Notes under the pieces: model-generated
Databases searched by the model: none
What the model was told of the DNA's origin: nothing
Seen by the model: only the letters and a program-made list of their open reading frames with translations
Position numbers and translations under genes: made by a program
Assembly (NCBI GenBank): GCA_905250885.1
Contig: CAJNOQ010000059.1
Location: forward strand, 22,972-86,971
Direction: 5' to 3'
Length of the DNA: 64,000 nucleotides
DNA from: Didymodactylos carnosus
Lineage: Eukaryota > Rotifera > Eurotatoria > Philodinida > Philodinidae
Part shown: positions 28,694-51,503 of the stretch, piece after piece
How the letters are laid out: every line of letters begins with the position of its first letter
Position numbering within the stretch: position 1 is the first letter of the stretch

Positions 28694-29869
28694 AATTAAT
28701 GTGTAAAAAAAAAATGGAACTAAACTATAATTACAGAGATACTAAAATATGAATAAAATTTAAAAGATCAATAGTAAAATAGAATTTTTAAAAAGTATGT
28801 ATAGGAAAAAAAGCGAACTACTTAGTGAGTTAGATGCTACATTTAAAAAGTTGTTGGTTTTTATATTTTTATTGAATATTTGTTCATAGGGCACTCCTTT
28901 CTAATAAAATAAGTGCATTTTTTTTCTTCTTCTTCTTCTTATGCTTATTCATATCAACACGGATGATATTTAATAAAAAAACAAAAAAAATCAGTATGGA
29001 ATGTATCTATTATATTGAATACAATGATTAATAACATTCTCTTGCACAAATACTGACTAAATGGATAGAATGCAGAGAACAATAGAAAGAAGACAACACA
29101 AAATAAGTGAATTTTTCGAAAGAAAAACTTTATCACGCAATTTCTGACTGCATTAAAAAAATGTAAATTATTGAAGAACAGTAGTTCGTCTAAACTCAAA
29201 AATATATATTTTTTTCTCTCAGTGATGCATAGCATAACGTCACAACTGGTTTAAAAGCGAAAAAAAACGACTCACCTCAGAGATATGTTGTTGAAAAATG
29301 CCTACTTGTAAGTTAAAAAAAGAAAACTTGTTATCACATTCATAAATAACACGACTGATCATCAAAATTTCGTTTTAAAAAAGCAATAACAACAGATACT
29401 GATTTTAGGCACACAAAATATTCAATAAGGTTAAAGTTTTATTTTCGGTGGTAACGATATACTTAGTCAAGCAAGAAAAAGAAATCTTTGATAATTCCAT
29501 CTGGTAGTCATAAACATCATAATAGATTCATTTGATCAGATTAATTATTCTCTGGTTGTATATGCGGTCAAGTAATAAAATAAAAATAAAAACAATTGTA
29601 AGAATAAACGTACAAAAAATTAAAGAAGAGAAAAAAAAACTGTTTAACATGTGATGAAACCAAAAAAAAAAACCAGTGAGAAAATGGCATAGTTATATAA
29701 AAATAGAATTATAGTAAATTTTTATAACACATTAAAAAAGCAAAATGAACATACTGTATCGCAGGGAAATAGCGCGTTACAATAATAACAACGATGAGAA
29801 TAAAATGAAATATTAATTAAAAATATTTTTCTATAATGAATATAATAACAATAACAATAGTCAATTCTC
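28694..29869. other. Spacer between synaptojanin 3' end and the transporter start
   Basis: No gene is supported. Both neighbours are on the minus strand, so this region should hold the transporter's 5' leader and promoter as well as the 3' untranslated region of the synaptojanin FDPF-tail isoform. Confidence 0.5.
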
Positions 29870-39012
<9,143 letters not shown>

Positions 39013-39959
39013 ATATATCAGCGTTGATTAATCAAACATCAACAAAAAGAAAAACGTTCAATCTAAAAATTTTGTCATATGTTATAGAATTCTTTTAACT
39101 TTCATGTCCTTTCTTTATAGAAAATCACCATATCAAATTCATACTTTTACAACCAACATGAACGTCTAGAAAATCATAGTTTACGAGTTTTACGAGTCTG
39201 AGTATCCAGTTTTATGTACTAATTCACATTCAAATCAACCTTTTTCTTGGTTCATGCTGAATTGCTGGTTGCCTAGATCAATTCATTTTACTCGTGGCCA
39301 CGACGAATGAGCTTCGCACATTAGTAAAGAAGTACAAACAACAGTTATTAATTATATTGACAATCATCTGCTTTACTGTCAAAAACTAGAAAATTACTAG
39401 TATTTATTAGAGAGGAACGAATGATGAATAAGCTCAGTGATTTTCATTCACCAGTCAAAAGCTTGTCAGTATTCTCCATAGATTCTTTTATACCACTATT
39501 TGATGTTAGATCTACATATTTAAGAGCGACTCTGTATTCGATAAATACCGCTAGTACTGATGCTCCACAGTCAACGCAACTATTTTACTATTAACATGAT
39601 TGTAACGACTTACTCCTAACCTTTACTTTTGACGTATCGTAAGACCATCTAAACCTCTCTTGAGCTAACAAGTAAAATGTGGACGAGATAGACCAATAGA
39701 ATAAAATGAATTGAGGCAATATCCATTCATATATTCATATTTATTAAAATAATTGTGGGTCTTTATAATTCGTTTCAGTTGTTTACGCAAAAATTCACTC
39801 TCTCCACTGGAATAATTATATTTAATATTATTTAAAAAAACATATATAGTCGATCAATCGATTCAGTTAAACGAGTTAAGGTAAGAGTTCGTTGACTTTT
39901 AAGTTGTACGAGTAAGTTGAATATTGATTATTTAACTGAAATTATTATTGTTCTTTAGA
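39013..39959. other. Divergent promoter region between synaptojanin and the RING-NHL-like gene
   Basis: The genes on either side are transcribed away from each other. A splice acceptor (ttctttag) lies directly before 39960, so the plus-strand gene probably has a 5' untranslated exon somewhere in this stretch. No specific regulatory site can be called. Confidence 0.5.
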
Positions 39960-42900
39960 ATGTCTGTGAATGTACGATGTTATAATTGCAATGGAAACGA
40001 TAGTCCTACAATGAATTTAGCATGTAATCATACAATGTGTGAGTATTAAATTGTCTAGTTTTTGTTAAATTGGCGTAAACATAATAAATTATTCAAATGA
40101 TGGACAAAATTTCTACATGTGAAATTACTAATAGGTAACATATAGATGGTCTAGAAGTGTGACAGTTTTACTCGAAATTTTCAGAATAACAGTCTCACAA
40201 ATAATTTGGATTTACACACATAATAATAGCTTTGAAAACAAATCCTGTCAATACTATACCATATACTATATCCGAAGTATCAGGAAATCAAATGCGCACG
40301 ATTGAAAATCTAATAATTAAAACTAGGCTTATATATCACTAAAAAATAGATGTATACTAAAGCTTCAAGTAAAAAAGAGTATGTTTTGCATTTTTGAAAT
40401 ATATCTTTCTCTATAAGATTATCTACAGCTTCTCTAATAATTAGATTGAAAATTCTGTATCCTTATCATACATCTTCTTTCGTAAGGAAAATTATTAGAT
40501 CTATGCAATTTATTATCACATCAAGAGTAAAGGTGTTAGCGAAGTAAAAGGTAAAAGAATGAGTAAAATTTTATTTATTCGCTAATCTTCCGTATATCGA
40601 AGACAAGCGGAACGATTTGTTATCAGAAAAAAACGAATTGTTCAGCGATATATTTTTATTGATATTGATTGTACATACATCTTTGTTATTAGCCAGCCAA
40701 AGTGAGGACAAAATTATAATCTAGTATTTCTTTTGTCACCGCCTTAATTTCTTTTTCAATAAAAATCATCAAATTTGCAAGATCAGTACATCACTTGAAA
40801 TGCGATTTTCTATATTATTGCTTGTGTTAAATTGATGAGAGGCAGCGACGTCTCTCTTCATCGAAGCTTTGAGGCCTTTTGTGCCACCTCAGAGATTCGA
40901 GCCTTTAGTTGCACCACCTGAAAAATGAGTTTTTACAGCAAAACAGCGTCCCACTTACTTTTGTTTGAGTCATTGTGCCTCAAACGTCTCACAGGATAGA
41001 CGCTCCTACACTAGACAAGAGAGAACACGTTTTTGAAAACAGCAGGACAGTACATTTAGCTGCATAAACGTACAGATTTAAACCAAAGAAGCGTTATTTT
41101 GGATCAATGTTGCAAAGAAGTGAATTTTTTATCATATTTGCACTTCTTTCTTGCATTGCTTGGCACACCACACCACACCACACTCTAGCATGTACGTAAT
41201 ATATGCATATAGAGAGAAAAAGAAAAAACTGATGTTTGAAAACCAGATGTTTCCTTTCCTTTATTTCCTTCCGAAGCTAAATTAGCTGAAATTTCCTATT
41301 GAAGTTCTTACGATAAAGAGTGATAGAATAAGTTTTTCAACAGCTGACATTGAACCCTATCATGTCTTATTCTGTTCTGAATCAATACACAAATCTTATA
41401 CCATTTTTTTTCGCAACTATTTGCGTAGGGCCTACTTCTTTGTCTGATAATACATTGAGCTCTTCAATTAAGGCCACCGTTGTCGTTCAACAGCCGGTGC
41501 ATCCTTTGTCGATGGAAAATTGCGATGTAAATGTGGTATGGCAGACGATTTTGATTATCAAGGACAAAATCTACCAAAACAATTTGTTAGCGGTGATGGC
41601 TATTTTCAGCAAGTAAATGTTACCCTAAACTACTTTGCAGATTAAAATCATGATTCATTCATTTATCTAGACCTCTCCACCACCGCCACCACAACCACAT
41701 CACTCGTACAGACATAATATACCACCAAATCCAATGCAAATTGCTGAAAAACTTCAATTAGTTCATTTGTCTGGCGCAACATCTTATCCTCCCGCTCCGC
41801 AACAATTTCAAACTCCGATGCCTCATGGTTCAACCCATAATTATTATCCATATTATCAACGTAAGTCTTGTGCCGAATATATATTTTGAAAATATATTTA
41901 TTCATTTTTTTCTTTCGTTTTCAGCTGAAGCACCTATAACACAAACATCGCAGTATAATGGCATGAATTATAATAGTGGTGATCGTCCAGGAAATAATGT
42001 CAGTCGTGTAAGTAGCATTATATTTATTATATTTATTATTATAAAGTTTTTCCTGTCATTTTCAAGCACAAATCACTCACTCGTCTTAACAAGATATCTT
42101 TTTTTTAAACATCAACCTCCCCATTTATGTTTCCCAAATGGAATGAGCATTGTCTCGGAAAACTGTCATTTTTATCTGTTGTTAATCTTTATAAAATCAG
42201 AACTATAAATTGAGAGATACTTCTAGTAGATATTTTTCTTGTAACATACGAAACTATCTAATTGCTGAACGTTTCATCAGTTCTTGTTTACAAAGCGCAG
42301 AAAGGACGGTGTCTTTAATGAGCACGAAGTAAATAGTCATTTCAACAAGTAAGAAGCTTTTCACGCTTGTCGCATGTATAAATTAGTTTAGTTACAACTA
42401 GTCAACGTTGCTCTCATTTATCATCACAAGCGAGTTTGACTTCTAATTACTCAGAGCTTGATCGTCTACTCTCTTGTCTTAGTCGAATGTCATACTTCCT
42501 ACGCCACAAGTAAATGATGCCGCTCCATCTACAACAATAAAAGCCACTAGCACAGCGACAACGACCGTTGTTGAAACAACAGAATCGACTCCCGTGACCG
42601 ATGATCCATCAACTGAACATACACAATCCACTAAGTTTGTTTACAATTTAAAAAATTATCGTTATGATTATTTTTTATCTGATTTATATTGTGATTTTGA
42701 CCCTGTTTTCGGTAAATTTGGTGGTCCAACTGGTATTTGTGCATTGCCCGATGATCGTCTATTAGTGGCTAATTTTGATCGTGATTCCGTAATGTTAATT
42801 GATATTACGGGAGTTGTACACGAAATATACAAAGATTTACCTACACCCAAGGCTGTGGTTCATTTTCCATCATCACCACAAGCAGTTGTTGCCACTCGTA

Positions 42901-43579
42901 AAGAAGTTGTACTATTAGATCTAATAGAAAACAAAGTAATCACTCGTAGTAAAATGAAAGGATTTTATCCATGGAATCTTCAATATTTGCCAGAACAAAA
43001 TGTTTTCGTAGCATGTGATCCAAGTGGAGAACGCTTAGTATTTTTAGATACAAATTTAGGTAAGTAATTAAATATTTAGATAAAAATGAAAAATTAAACA
43101 AATTATACATCTTTACTTTAGTTGAAATTGATCAATGGTCGTTAACTGATCCAGATCAGGAACAAGTGCGTCAACAACAACCACAATTATATCAGAAAAC
43201 TTATCCGTATGCTGCCTATTTTCTACCTGATTCATCATTTGTGTTAACTCATCGTCAAGATAAATGTCGTATATCGGAATATGATAGTGTTGGTTTAATA
43301 AAATCAACATATGACATACCACAGTCATTACAATCATTTTCATTATTTGTTGATACTGAACGAAAATGTTTATTAACAGATAAACTAAATCATCGTCTTG
43401 TATCAATAGATGAAAATAAACAAATTGAAGAATATAAATGTAAATCAGTTGTTGAACCGCATTCATTAACATTTTTATCAAATGGCACAATGTGTATTAC
43501 AGATTGGACAAAAAGTCATCGTACAAGTGGTGGAATTAGTATTATATCAGCAGAAGATTTACAAAATTATGAAGCATAA
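39960..43579 (+). CDS. RING-like / Pro-Thr-rich linker / NHL-like propeller protein (508 aa)
   Basis: There are six exons: 39960-40038, 41473-41612, 41671-41860, 41925-42007, 42483-43059 and 43122-43579; phases close at 509 codons. The N-terminus has a zinc-finger pattern C7-x2-C10-x11-C22-x-H24-x2-C27-x2-C30 followed by C45-x-C47, RING-like but with an unusual last pair. It forms only when exons 1 and 2 are joined, which supports the 1.4-kb intron. Residues 74-165 are Pro/Gln/His-rich (SPPPPPQPHH), and the stretch to about 210 is Thr-rich. From about 215 to the end the sequence looks like NHL-type beta-propeller blades (FGGPTGICALPDDRLLVANF; later LVSIDENKQIEEY, GTMCITDW). RING-NHL proteins are typically E3 ubiquitin ligases or RNA-binding regulators; the specific role here is unknown. 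No B-box is seen. It is convergent with the next gene. Confidence 0.83.
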
Positions 43580-44396
43580 ATTTTTTATTTATTTTTAACC
43601 GAATGATAGAGAAACAATTCAGTATGTATGAGAGTGAGTGTACGTGCCCTTTCTTTTTCTTCTCTGATAGATAGTGTTTATTTGTACCTCTCATTCTCAT
43701 ATTTTTTGCTCTTTTTTTTTTATTGTGTATTTGACAAACGTTAGAGTGGAGAAAAAAAAAAAAGATCGCATTTAATATAGATTATTGTTGTCAACACATA
43801 TATCTCTATGAACGATGATCAAGTTTTTATGAATAGTTGAGTATATGTGCTTTCGTTTCTTACCTTCTATCCTTTCACTCTTCTTTTTTTGTTTGCTGTT
43901 GTTGTTGATGTTGTTATTTAGATTTTTTTTTTTTTGCTTCTCTTTTTTGTTGATGTTATTATTGTTAAGATAGTTATTAGACGGAATACACAAACAAAAA
44001 CATACATATTTCATTTTAAAAGATTTTACATTCAAAAAAAGAAATTAACTACTAAAAAACAGAAGACTAATAGTCGTATTTTGTGAATCGGTTTTTGAAA
44101 CCTTTATAAATCATATTTCTAAGCAGTGATATGATTTTATGATATTGAACAATTTACATACTTCATATAAGAATTATTATTTTTCTTAATTTCACAACAT
44201 TCTCAAATGATCTTTGATCCTAGTTTATTAACGAATATACTTGTTTTGTTTTTTTTTTTTGTTTTTTTTGGACAAATTGTAATAGATATTCTCTATCGAC
44301 AACTATATTAAAAAAGTTAAAAGAAATACACATACAGAAATAGAAATATAAAGAGAAATAACATGAAAAGAATATCTTTAATATTCTTTTCCTATA
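43580..44396. other. Shared 3' spacer of two convergent genes
   Basis: It is T-rich with poly-T runs (around 43711-43722, 43926-43937 and 44248-44270) and a GTT/TTG-rich stretch near 43890-43920. It should contain both 3' untranslated regions. No gene is supported. Confidence 0.55.
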
Positions 44397-47300
44397 TTAA
44401 GTAATTGATAAATGATTTGTGTTCATCATCGATAACAGTGAATTTGGTATATTTTTCATATTAAAAAAAAGTAAACGTTTTGCTCGATTTTGTGTTTCAC
44501 TCAATGTAACCAATCTCCAATTTAAACGATCAAATATAACTGACCATGGTCTTTCAACATTTAAAATTTTTTTAGGTTTTAAATATTCATTTCTCATTAT
44601 TTGCCATATACAATTTGCATTATAATCAGCAATTAACCATCCACCAAAATGATCTCTGGATACTTTAAATCCTGTTACTTCAATTTGTCTTAGTAAATTT
44701 AAATTATAATCAAATATGAGTAATGCTACATCACATAATATTGCTAAATGTTGTGTATTATCATCCGTAGATATATCCCATATGGTTGATGATTCTAAAA
44801 TATGTTTAGCTAAACAATTTAATTTATAATCATAACGTTCTAATAAAAATTGAGTAGATGATGATTGTGTTATTGATCCTATTTTATATGTATGAAAAAT
44901 TGATGAATATGATGTTGTTATACGTTTTGGCCAATCACCATTAATATTAATTGATCGTAATATTTTTGTTAATGTTTTATTACATAAACATATTTGAGTT
45001 TGTGTAGCTATAACCCAAAATGACATTGATTTTGAATAACATATATCAACAATACCATCATAAGGCCACAATAGAGAATAAAGACTTTCATCTGGTTTAT
45101 ACAATATCAATTGTTTATTTAATTGATGATATAAACATAATTGATTGTCACCACTTATTTCAAGAAATCGCCAAAATTCATTACCTAAATTTATTGTACG
45201 TTGATAAGTAAATTCTAATTGTTCAAATAAATTTGTATATTCATAACGTGATACTTTTGCATAAAAATCAGGTGACGGAGTACGACGATGGTTATTACTG
45301 TGATGTGTATGATGGTGACGAGTATCATCTAAAAACACAAATACGATATAAAGAATAATTTATCTGTAATGAAATAGAGACCATTTAAATTTGATTATAT
45401 TTCAAATATTTCTCTATCACTTTCTATTAGATAATCTAGTCAAAATCTAATTCACTCGAAAAATAAAATTTATAGATTATTTTGTTAACTTTTCTTTTTC
45501 TATTAAAAATATGTATAATTTTGTACCTGTATCAAATCGTGACACTTGTTTGACTCCTGGATGATCGTGTGTTGGTCTCCAACCATTTTCTAACATATTT
45601 ATCCAATGTTCTTTATCAATAATATACCATGAACTGAGTAACTGTTTAGTCAACGTTTTACTCTCACCTCCTCCTCCCATATCTGTATGTCGTCTTTGTA
45701 CTTTTTTTTTATTTTCATCTTGCTCACCACTTGTACGTCGAGTTTGTAAATTATTTGTATCCATTTGTTGATTATTTGTAGTAGTTTTAGTATTATTTGT
45801 TGACTCTGATCGATGTTTTTGAGTTGATGTATGATTTGAATTATGATATTGTTGTTGTTCATCTTTTGTAGTACATCCATATATTTGATTTTCAAATGAT
45901 ATATCACCGTGAGGAGAATGATGGTGTTGATGATGTGTTGAAGTATAATTATTATTTTTATCTATTTCTTCTGTGTTAATTTGTTTACCTGCTAATGTTT
46001 TTGATCGTTGTCGACGATCATGATTTTTGTCCGATGATATTATTTTTCGAGCAAGATTTTCGGACTGTTGATGTTGATCATTAATACTGGATGGTATCTT
46101 TGATTTGACAAATGTCATATCATTGGTGATACCTGTTGTTGTTGTTGTTGCTTTATCATACAATTCAAGAATATCTGGATCAACATTTAATGTTGTACGA
46201 TGAATTGATTGTACACGTTCAATTGGAATATTAATTGGTTCACGTGCTAATAATGTATGACGGGCTTGTGATGTGGGTGATGTCACTAATTTATTACTAT
46301 TATTTGTACTATTACTATTCATATGTAATGGTTCATTTAAACGATCCGATGTTAAAGATCTTCGATCTTTTGTAAAGGTTCGTGCATCATCGTGGAAATA
46401 AATGGACGGAAGTGGTGATAAACGATTATTGCTTGGCGGAGTTTTACATCTTTCATCTGGCGAAGGATTGGGCATCGATCGTCTTTTTTCACTGAATTGT
46501 AGTTCGATATTTTCATTATTGATCGTATTCGATGAAATTTCATTTATCTAATAGATAGAGAAATATTCAGTAAGAGGATACAAATTATGTTAATTGTCTT
46601 TGTATTAGAAATAAAAAAAACTTTCAATTTCAATTTCATTTTTCTTAGTACCTGTTGTTTATCATCGTATTTTCTACGTAAATTTTTTCTTATTTCTCTT
46701 AAACGTTGAAATCTTCTAACTGAATCATCAAACGAATCAGATTGAAATAATTTATTTTTGCTGTTATTATCATTTAAACCAGTATTATTTGATGAGTTTG
46801 ACGATGACGATTGTGTAGATGAGACTGTTGGTTGAGGTGAGACATTGTTTATTAATGTCTGAAAGTTACGATGATGATTTGTTGGTGTACGTGATCCATC
46901 CACTAAATGTTTTTGTTGATGAGATTCAATATCTCGTTGAATAAACGGTTCATGAGTTACTGTTGTTCGTCGACTATTTGCATCATATAAATATTCGGCA
47001 TTATTAATATTATCTAATGATTGTAAGGGAGAATACTAGAAGAAGAAAATCGAGAATTAAAAAATAATAATAAAAGATTAATTTTTGAATTTATTCAATA
47101 AGCTCTTTATCGATAATAAAATCATCTAAAGTTTTGTCATTCGTTTATTTTTTCCAACAAAATATTCTCACTTTTATTATCATATCATCAAGAATCACAA
47201 AGATAATATTAAAATTAAAAATATCTCATCGATACTTTACTAATACTTTCAAGCATAACGAATTTAAAAACGAGCACCAGAAACCAAGAAATTATCTTTC

Positions 47301-50200
47301 TTAAATTATCGACTAGTTATTTTGAAATGTATCTACATTTTTTTTATTTATTACGTAATTTACCTATATAAAGATGAGATTTCTAGGAAGAAAGAAAGTA
47401 TCAAGGACTAATGTTAATTGAACCAAAAGTTACTGTGTCCTAGAATATTTTATTCAAATAACAATAGATCTCTGCAATATTTGTTAAAAATTGATTTAAT
47501 TTTTAATTTTTATATTTTCATGCTATCGTATGTCTGGTGAATAATTGAATAGTTTATGTAATATTATTTACGGTTATTTTTGTGGGTCTATCTGAACGTT
47601 ATTTGATATGATCAAAATGACTCTTTTCTCCCTTCATCATCATCATCATCATCATCATAATCACTATAAGCACGGTGTGTTTATAATCGTGTTAGTACGT
47701 GTCTACTCGGTTTATTCGTTTAATCATTTTATGTGCGTATGTATTGTATATATCGTCTACTTATGATAACAATATATTATGATTAAATTCAATTAGAATT
47801 TATTCAATTTACTCTTCTATACACACAATTTGATTTAAACATTTTAAATCTTTAATCAATTTAGATACTTTTTATGCTTATTCATTCATTCATTTCTTCA
47901 ATCAACAATTTTTTTTTACGTAAGACTAGAAAAATATCATTTCCGATAATATAACAAAAGGTTATGTTGAAATGTATACTACTGTTACTACTACTACTAC
48001 GTATTTAAACATAGATAAAAATATACTTTGATCTATTAATTATATTTTATGTTTATAGACAGACCTTGGCTCTAGTGAAAAATGAACTTATCTTTTCAAA
48101 AGAGAATGAAACTCCACAGTTATTATTATATTTAATTTTACAACACCAATACGATTGACACATATACCTCAAACTCGAACTAACCCTGAATATCATGATT
48201 TTATTTGACTTTCTTTATAATTAGAGATTTTGATGATTTTATATCCTTGTTAATCATCGAAACATGATTAATGCACGTATTTCATAGTAGAGAAAATCAT
48301 ATTTAATCTAAGAAAGATCGCTAATCAATGGTCTATTTTAATAAAGTAAACCTGAGTGAACATCACTATAATGGAAAAAAAATATCGTTCAAAAAAAATA
48401 GATAACATTTCACCATTAACTTTTATCAACCGATTGAGAACATCTCTTTGTACATATAATTAACAGGAAACATTTTCTACTAGAAATAGTCAGTTGTTAA
48501 ATATTTTAATCTTAGCTGTTTAGAAATTCTATGGATGAGGATTTATTTTTTCTCTACAATAACTAATGATATTTAACCTTCAAATTTAATGAAGATAAAC
48601 ATGTCTATTCTTGACAATTTTATTTTGTCACATTTTAAATAGAATGTGTTTAAAAGTTGATTTTTATTGATCATACGTAATTACAATGAATCCTTGTTCA
48701 AACCTCATCCTATTCATATTATTGACACTGTTTATCAATGATAGTTTCCCCATTAGTATCGTCGACTTTACGTTCTCTTTCATTCATTAATATTGTAAAT
48801 TTACAATTATTTGTAGATCTAGATATGTTTGAAAGTTTTCTTTCTTTATTTTTATTTTTTTGCTTCTATTGATAATGTGTGGTGAATGACATTAAAAAAC
48901 ATAGTTTTACTATAAAAGTTAACAAGAGAAAAAAAGGCGACCTCGACAATTGAAAAGGGTAGATGTGTAATGTTCCGTATGTGATATTATAGACAAAAGG
49001 ACATCTAGAACAACAATTCGTGTATATACATGTATTAAAAAGAAGAGAACTTTTAAATTGTAAAATTATGCAAAAAATACTAAATTATTTACGAATAGTA
49101 GTATTAGTAATCAAGGACAATTGGAGTATGAAAAAAATGAACTTGAGTTTGAAATAATATAATTACAACAACAAATCAAGTTTATTTATTCTAATGAAAC
49201 CTTTAAGGAAACAAAAATTTCGTTTTCATCAAAACTCAATAGTTCTAAATTGACTGATACTAATTATATATCCAACCTCTTAGACATGAGTACATTCTTC
49301 AAGGATAATTGAAAATTCTAGAAGATTATAATCAGTTTTCTGTTTTTAAATAAGAAATCTTTCTCAGCTCTACGTTTTTACACTTGGATTGATTAGTGAG
49401 TGTAGAAGAATATTTAACACATCCTTTATGATTATGCTTTATACCAATAAAGTATAATAATTATAGGAACAGATAATACTGTATTCCAAAACAGAATGAT
49501 ACTTACCAACATTCTCTATAAAATAATTTAAAAAACGTTTTTTATATATTTAAAGATTTTCCACAGAGAGACTATGTTAAACCATTATTCTTACCTCATC
49601 TGTTGATAATGATGATGCTGATTGAGGACTTGTACATATGTCTAATACTCGTTTTAATTCTGAACCTAATTCGTGTATATCATGTGAAGATGGAGTAGTT
49701 GTTGTTGACGAATGTTTATTAACAATTGAACTATTTTTTTGTTGTTGAATTTGCTTTGTTGTTGATTGTTGACTTGTTGCTGTTGTTTGTATCTCATCGC
49801 CAACATCTAAACTATTTGGATCAATACCATCAGCTAATATTAATTTTGATTGTTCTAATTCTTCTCTAATCGATTTTAAATTAATACTAATACGTTCAAT
49901 TTGTTTTGTATTATCATAACCTAATGGTTCAGAATTCCATCGTCTTGGACCGGTTGTCGACTTTTTACGTTCAATTTTTTCAACAAATAATTGTGTATCA
50001 AATTCTAAACGTTCAAATTTATCTAATAATGTTTTTTCTAATTGTTTTTGTTTCATTAATAAACGTTTAATAGCTGCTTCACGCCAATGTTTTAATTTTT
50101 TCACTGCTCGTGTACGTAATGTTGGTAAATCATTTAACATTGAACGTAATTTATGTATAAGTTCTTCATTTTGATATTGATGACGAATAATATCAGCCAT
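44397..50200 (-). CDS. Coiled-coil plus C-terminal propeller-like protein (980 aa), family not recognised
   Basis: There are four exons: 49595-50200, 46652-47035, 45527-46547 and 44397-45328, with GT..AG introns (the first about 2.6 kb) and phases closing at 981 codons. Residues 1-130 are strongly helical and charged (KHWREAAIKRLLMKQKQLEKTL), a probable coiled coil like that after the B-box in TRIM proteins, but no RING or B-box is present. Residues 150-670 are low complexity: Gln/Ser/Thr-, Asn- and His-rich. A short basic helical block (FQRLREIRKNLRRKYDD) ends exon 2, and a Trp-containing block (WYIIDKEHWINMLENGW) lies near 640. Residues 690-965 contain repeated beta-strand patterns (GIVDICYSKSMSFWVIAT, GGWLIADYNANCIWQI, PWSVIFDRLNWRLVTL), resembling an NHL/WD-type propeller. 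A scaffold role is inferred. Its tail-to-tail neighbour also ends in a propeller. Confidence 0.82.
47634..47659. repeat. (TCA)n microsatellite in the first intron of the coiled-coil gene
   Basis: About eight consecutive ATC/TCA triplets lie inside the 2.6-kb intron (47036-49594). The rest of that intron is AT-rich without recognisable features. Confidence 0.8.
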
Positions 50201-51503
50201 TTCAAGTTATGAAGACGTTTAAATAGACTCTTCTTGTGTATAGAAAGATATATTGATTTTCTCTATGTACGTATGGATTTTATTTTTTTACTAATACGTT
50301 TGTTCCATTTTAAAGATAATGTGAATATATTGATTCTGACAACTAAAAGATGAAGAAAAAAAATATAAAGAGATTCAAAGCAAACATAATCTAAGCAACA
50401 ATAACAATTCAGAAACTTGAACGTAAACAAACGATAAACGATATGTAAAGATTTTAATGGGAAAAAAATTCGTTTTTTATTTTCTTCTATTTTTTATCCT
50501 GTTTATAAAACACAGTCGACATCTCTCTCTCTCTCTTTTCTTTTTCTTTCAATACTGATGATATTGAGATTATTGGACATTGATTATGTTTACTAACTCA
50601 AGAAAAGAAAAATAGTCATTCTTCTAAACAAATGTCGTCCTAGTCTATTTATTTTTTGAAAAATATTTTTTAAAATGCATACAGAAGTGCATTCATCCAA
50701 AACATTTAAAAGTAATTTAAAAAATATTTTTGTCACCTTGTTATCAACAAAAGAGAATGAGTATATATAATATCTCCATTTACTTTTATACATATATATA
50801 TATGTTTTTACCTTGTATTGGCCTTGAAGTTAGAGAAAGGTCATCTCATATCGTGTATACACAAATAACTCAAAAGATGAAAAGATGTACTCACATACGT
50901 ATATAACAGGTGATTGTTCTATAACAGATACAAGTTATAATGACCCTATATAGAGTGCTTTGGACGGAGGCGAGGAGGGGGGGGGGAAATAAAGATCTGT
51001 GTTATGTATCTGACGTAGAAAGATTTTCAATTTATAAATGAATACAAATGAATAGTTTTGGCGGATGTTACAGAAGTACTACACGTTTCCACTGTTAGAC
51101 TCTTTTAAATCTTCATGTGACACTAGAGTCTCTGAAAATCTGTTCAAAATTTTCAAAGTAAGAATTTCTGAGAGTGTACAAAATATCAAACTACATAAGA
51201 GCACAAGATACTAGAACGAACGAATATGTTTTCGCAAAGCGATTAGTCGGTATACAAAAAATATAAACAAGTTCGGAATTAATGTTACTTTAATTTAAAT
51301 GGTGTAAATTCTATAACTATAATACTGTGAAGCAGACTAGTTATGACTAAAACCCGAAAACCACTACATAATAAAAAAGAAAGTCAGAACGCAAAAGACG
51401 GATAGAAAGAAGAAAAAAAAGAATTAGTGGTTTTGAATTATCAAAACCAGGTTAAACTGCGGTATTTCAGAAGTATGTGGGTCAACATACAACTTAAGCT
51501 ACT
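50201..51503. other. Upstream region of the coiled-coil gene, no supported gene
   Basis: It holds a (TC)n run near 50521-50537 and an isolated run of ten G at about 50977-50986, which stands out in this AT-rich sequence. The promoter of the 50200 gene should be here, but no site is callable. Confidence 0.5.

Noticed and set aside
43113-44035. Minus-strand frames opposite the RING-NHL-like gene and in its 3' spacer
   Set aside because: They overlap a well-supported coding exon or consist of Asn/Lys runs from T-rich DNA.
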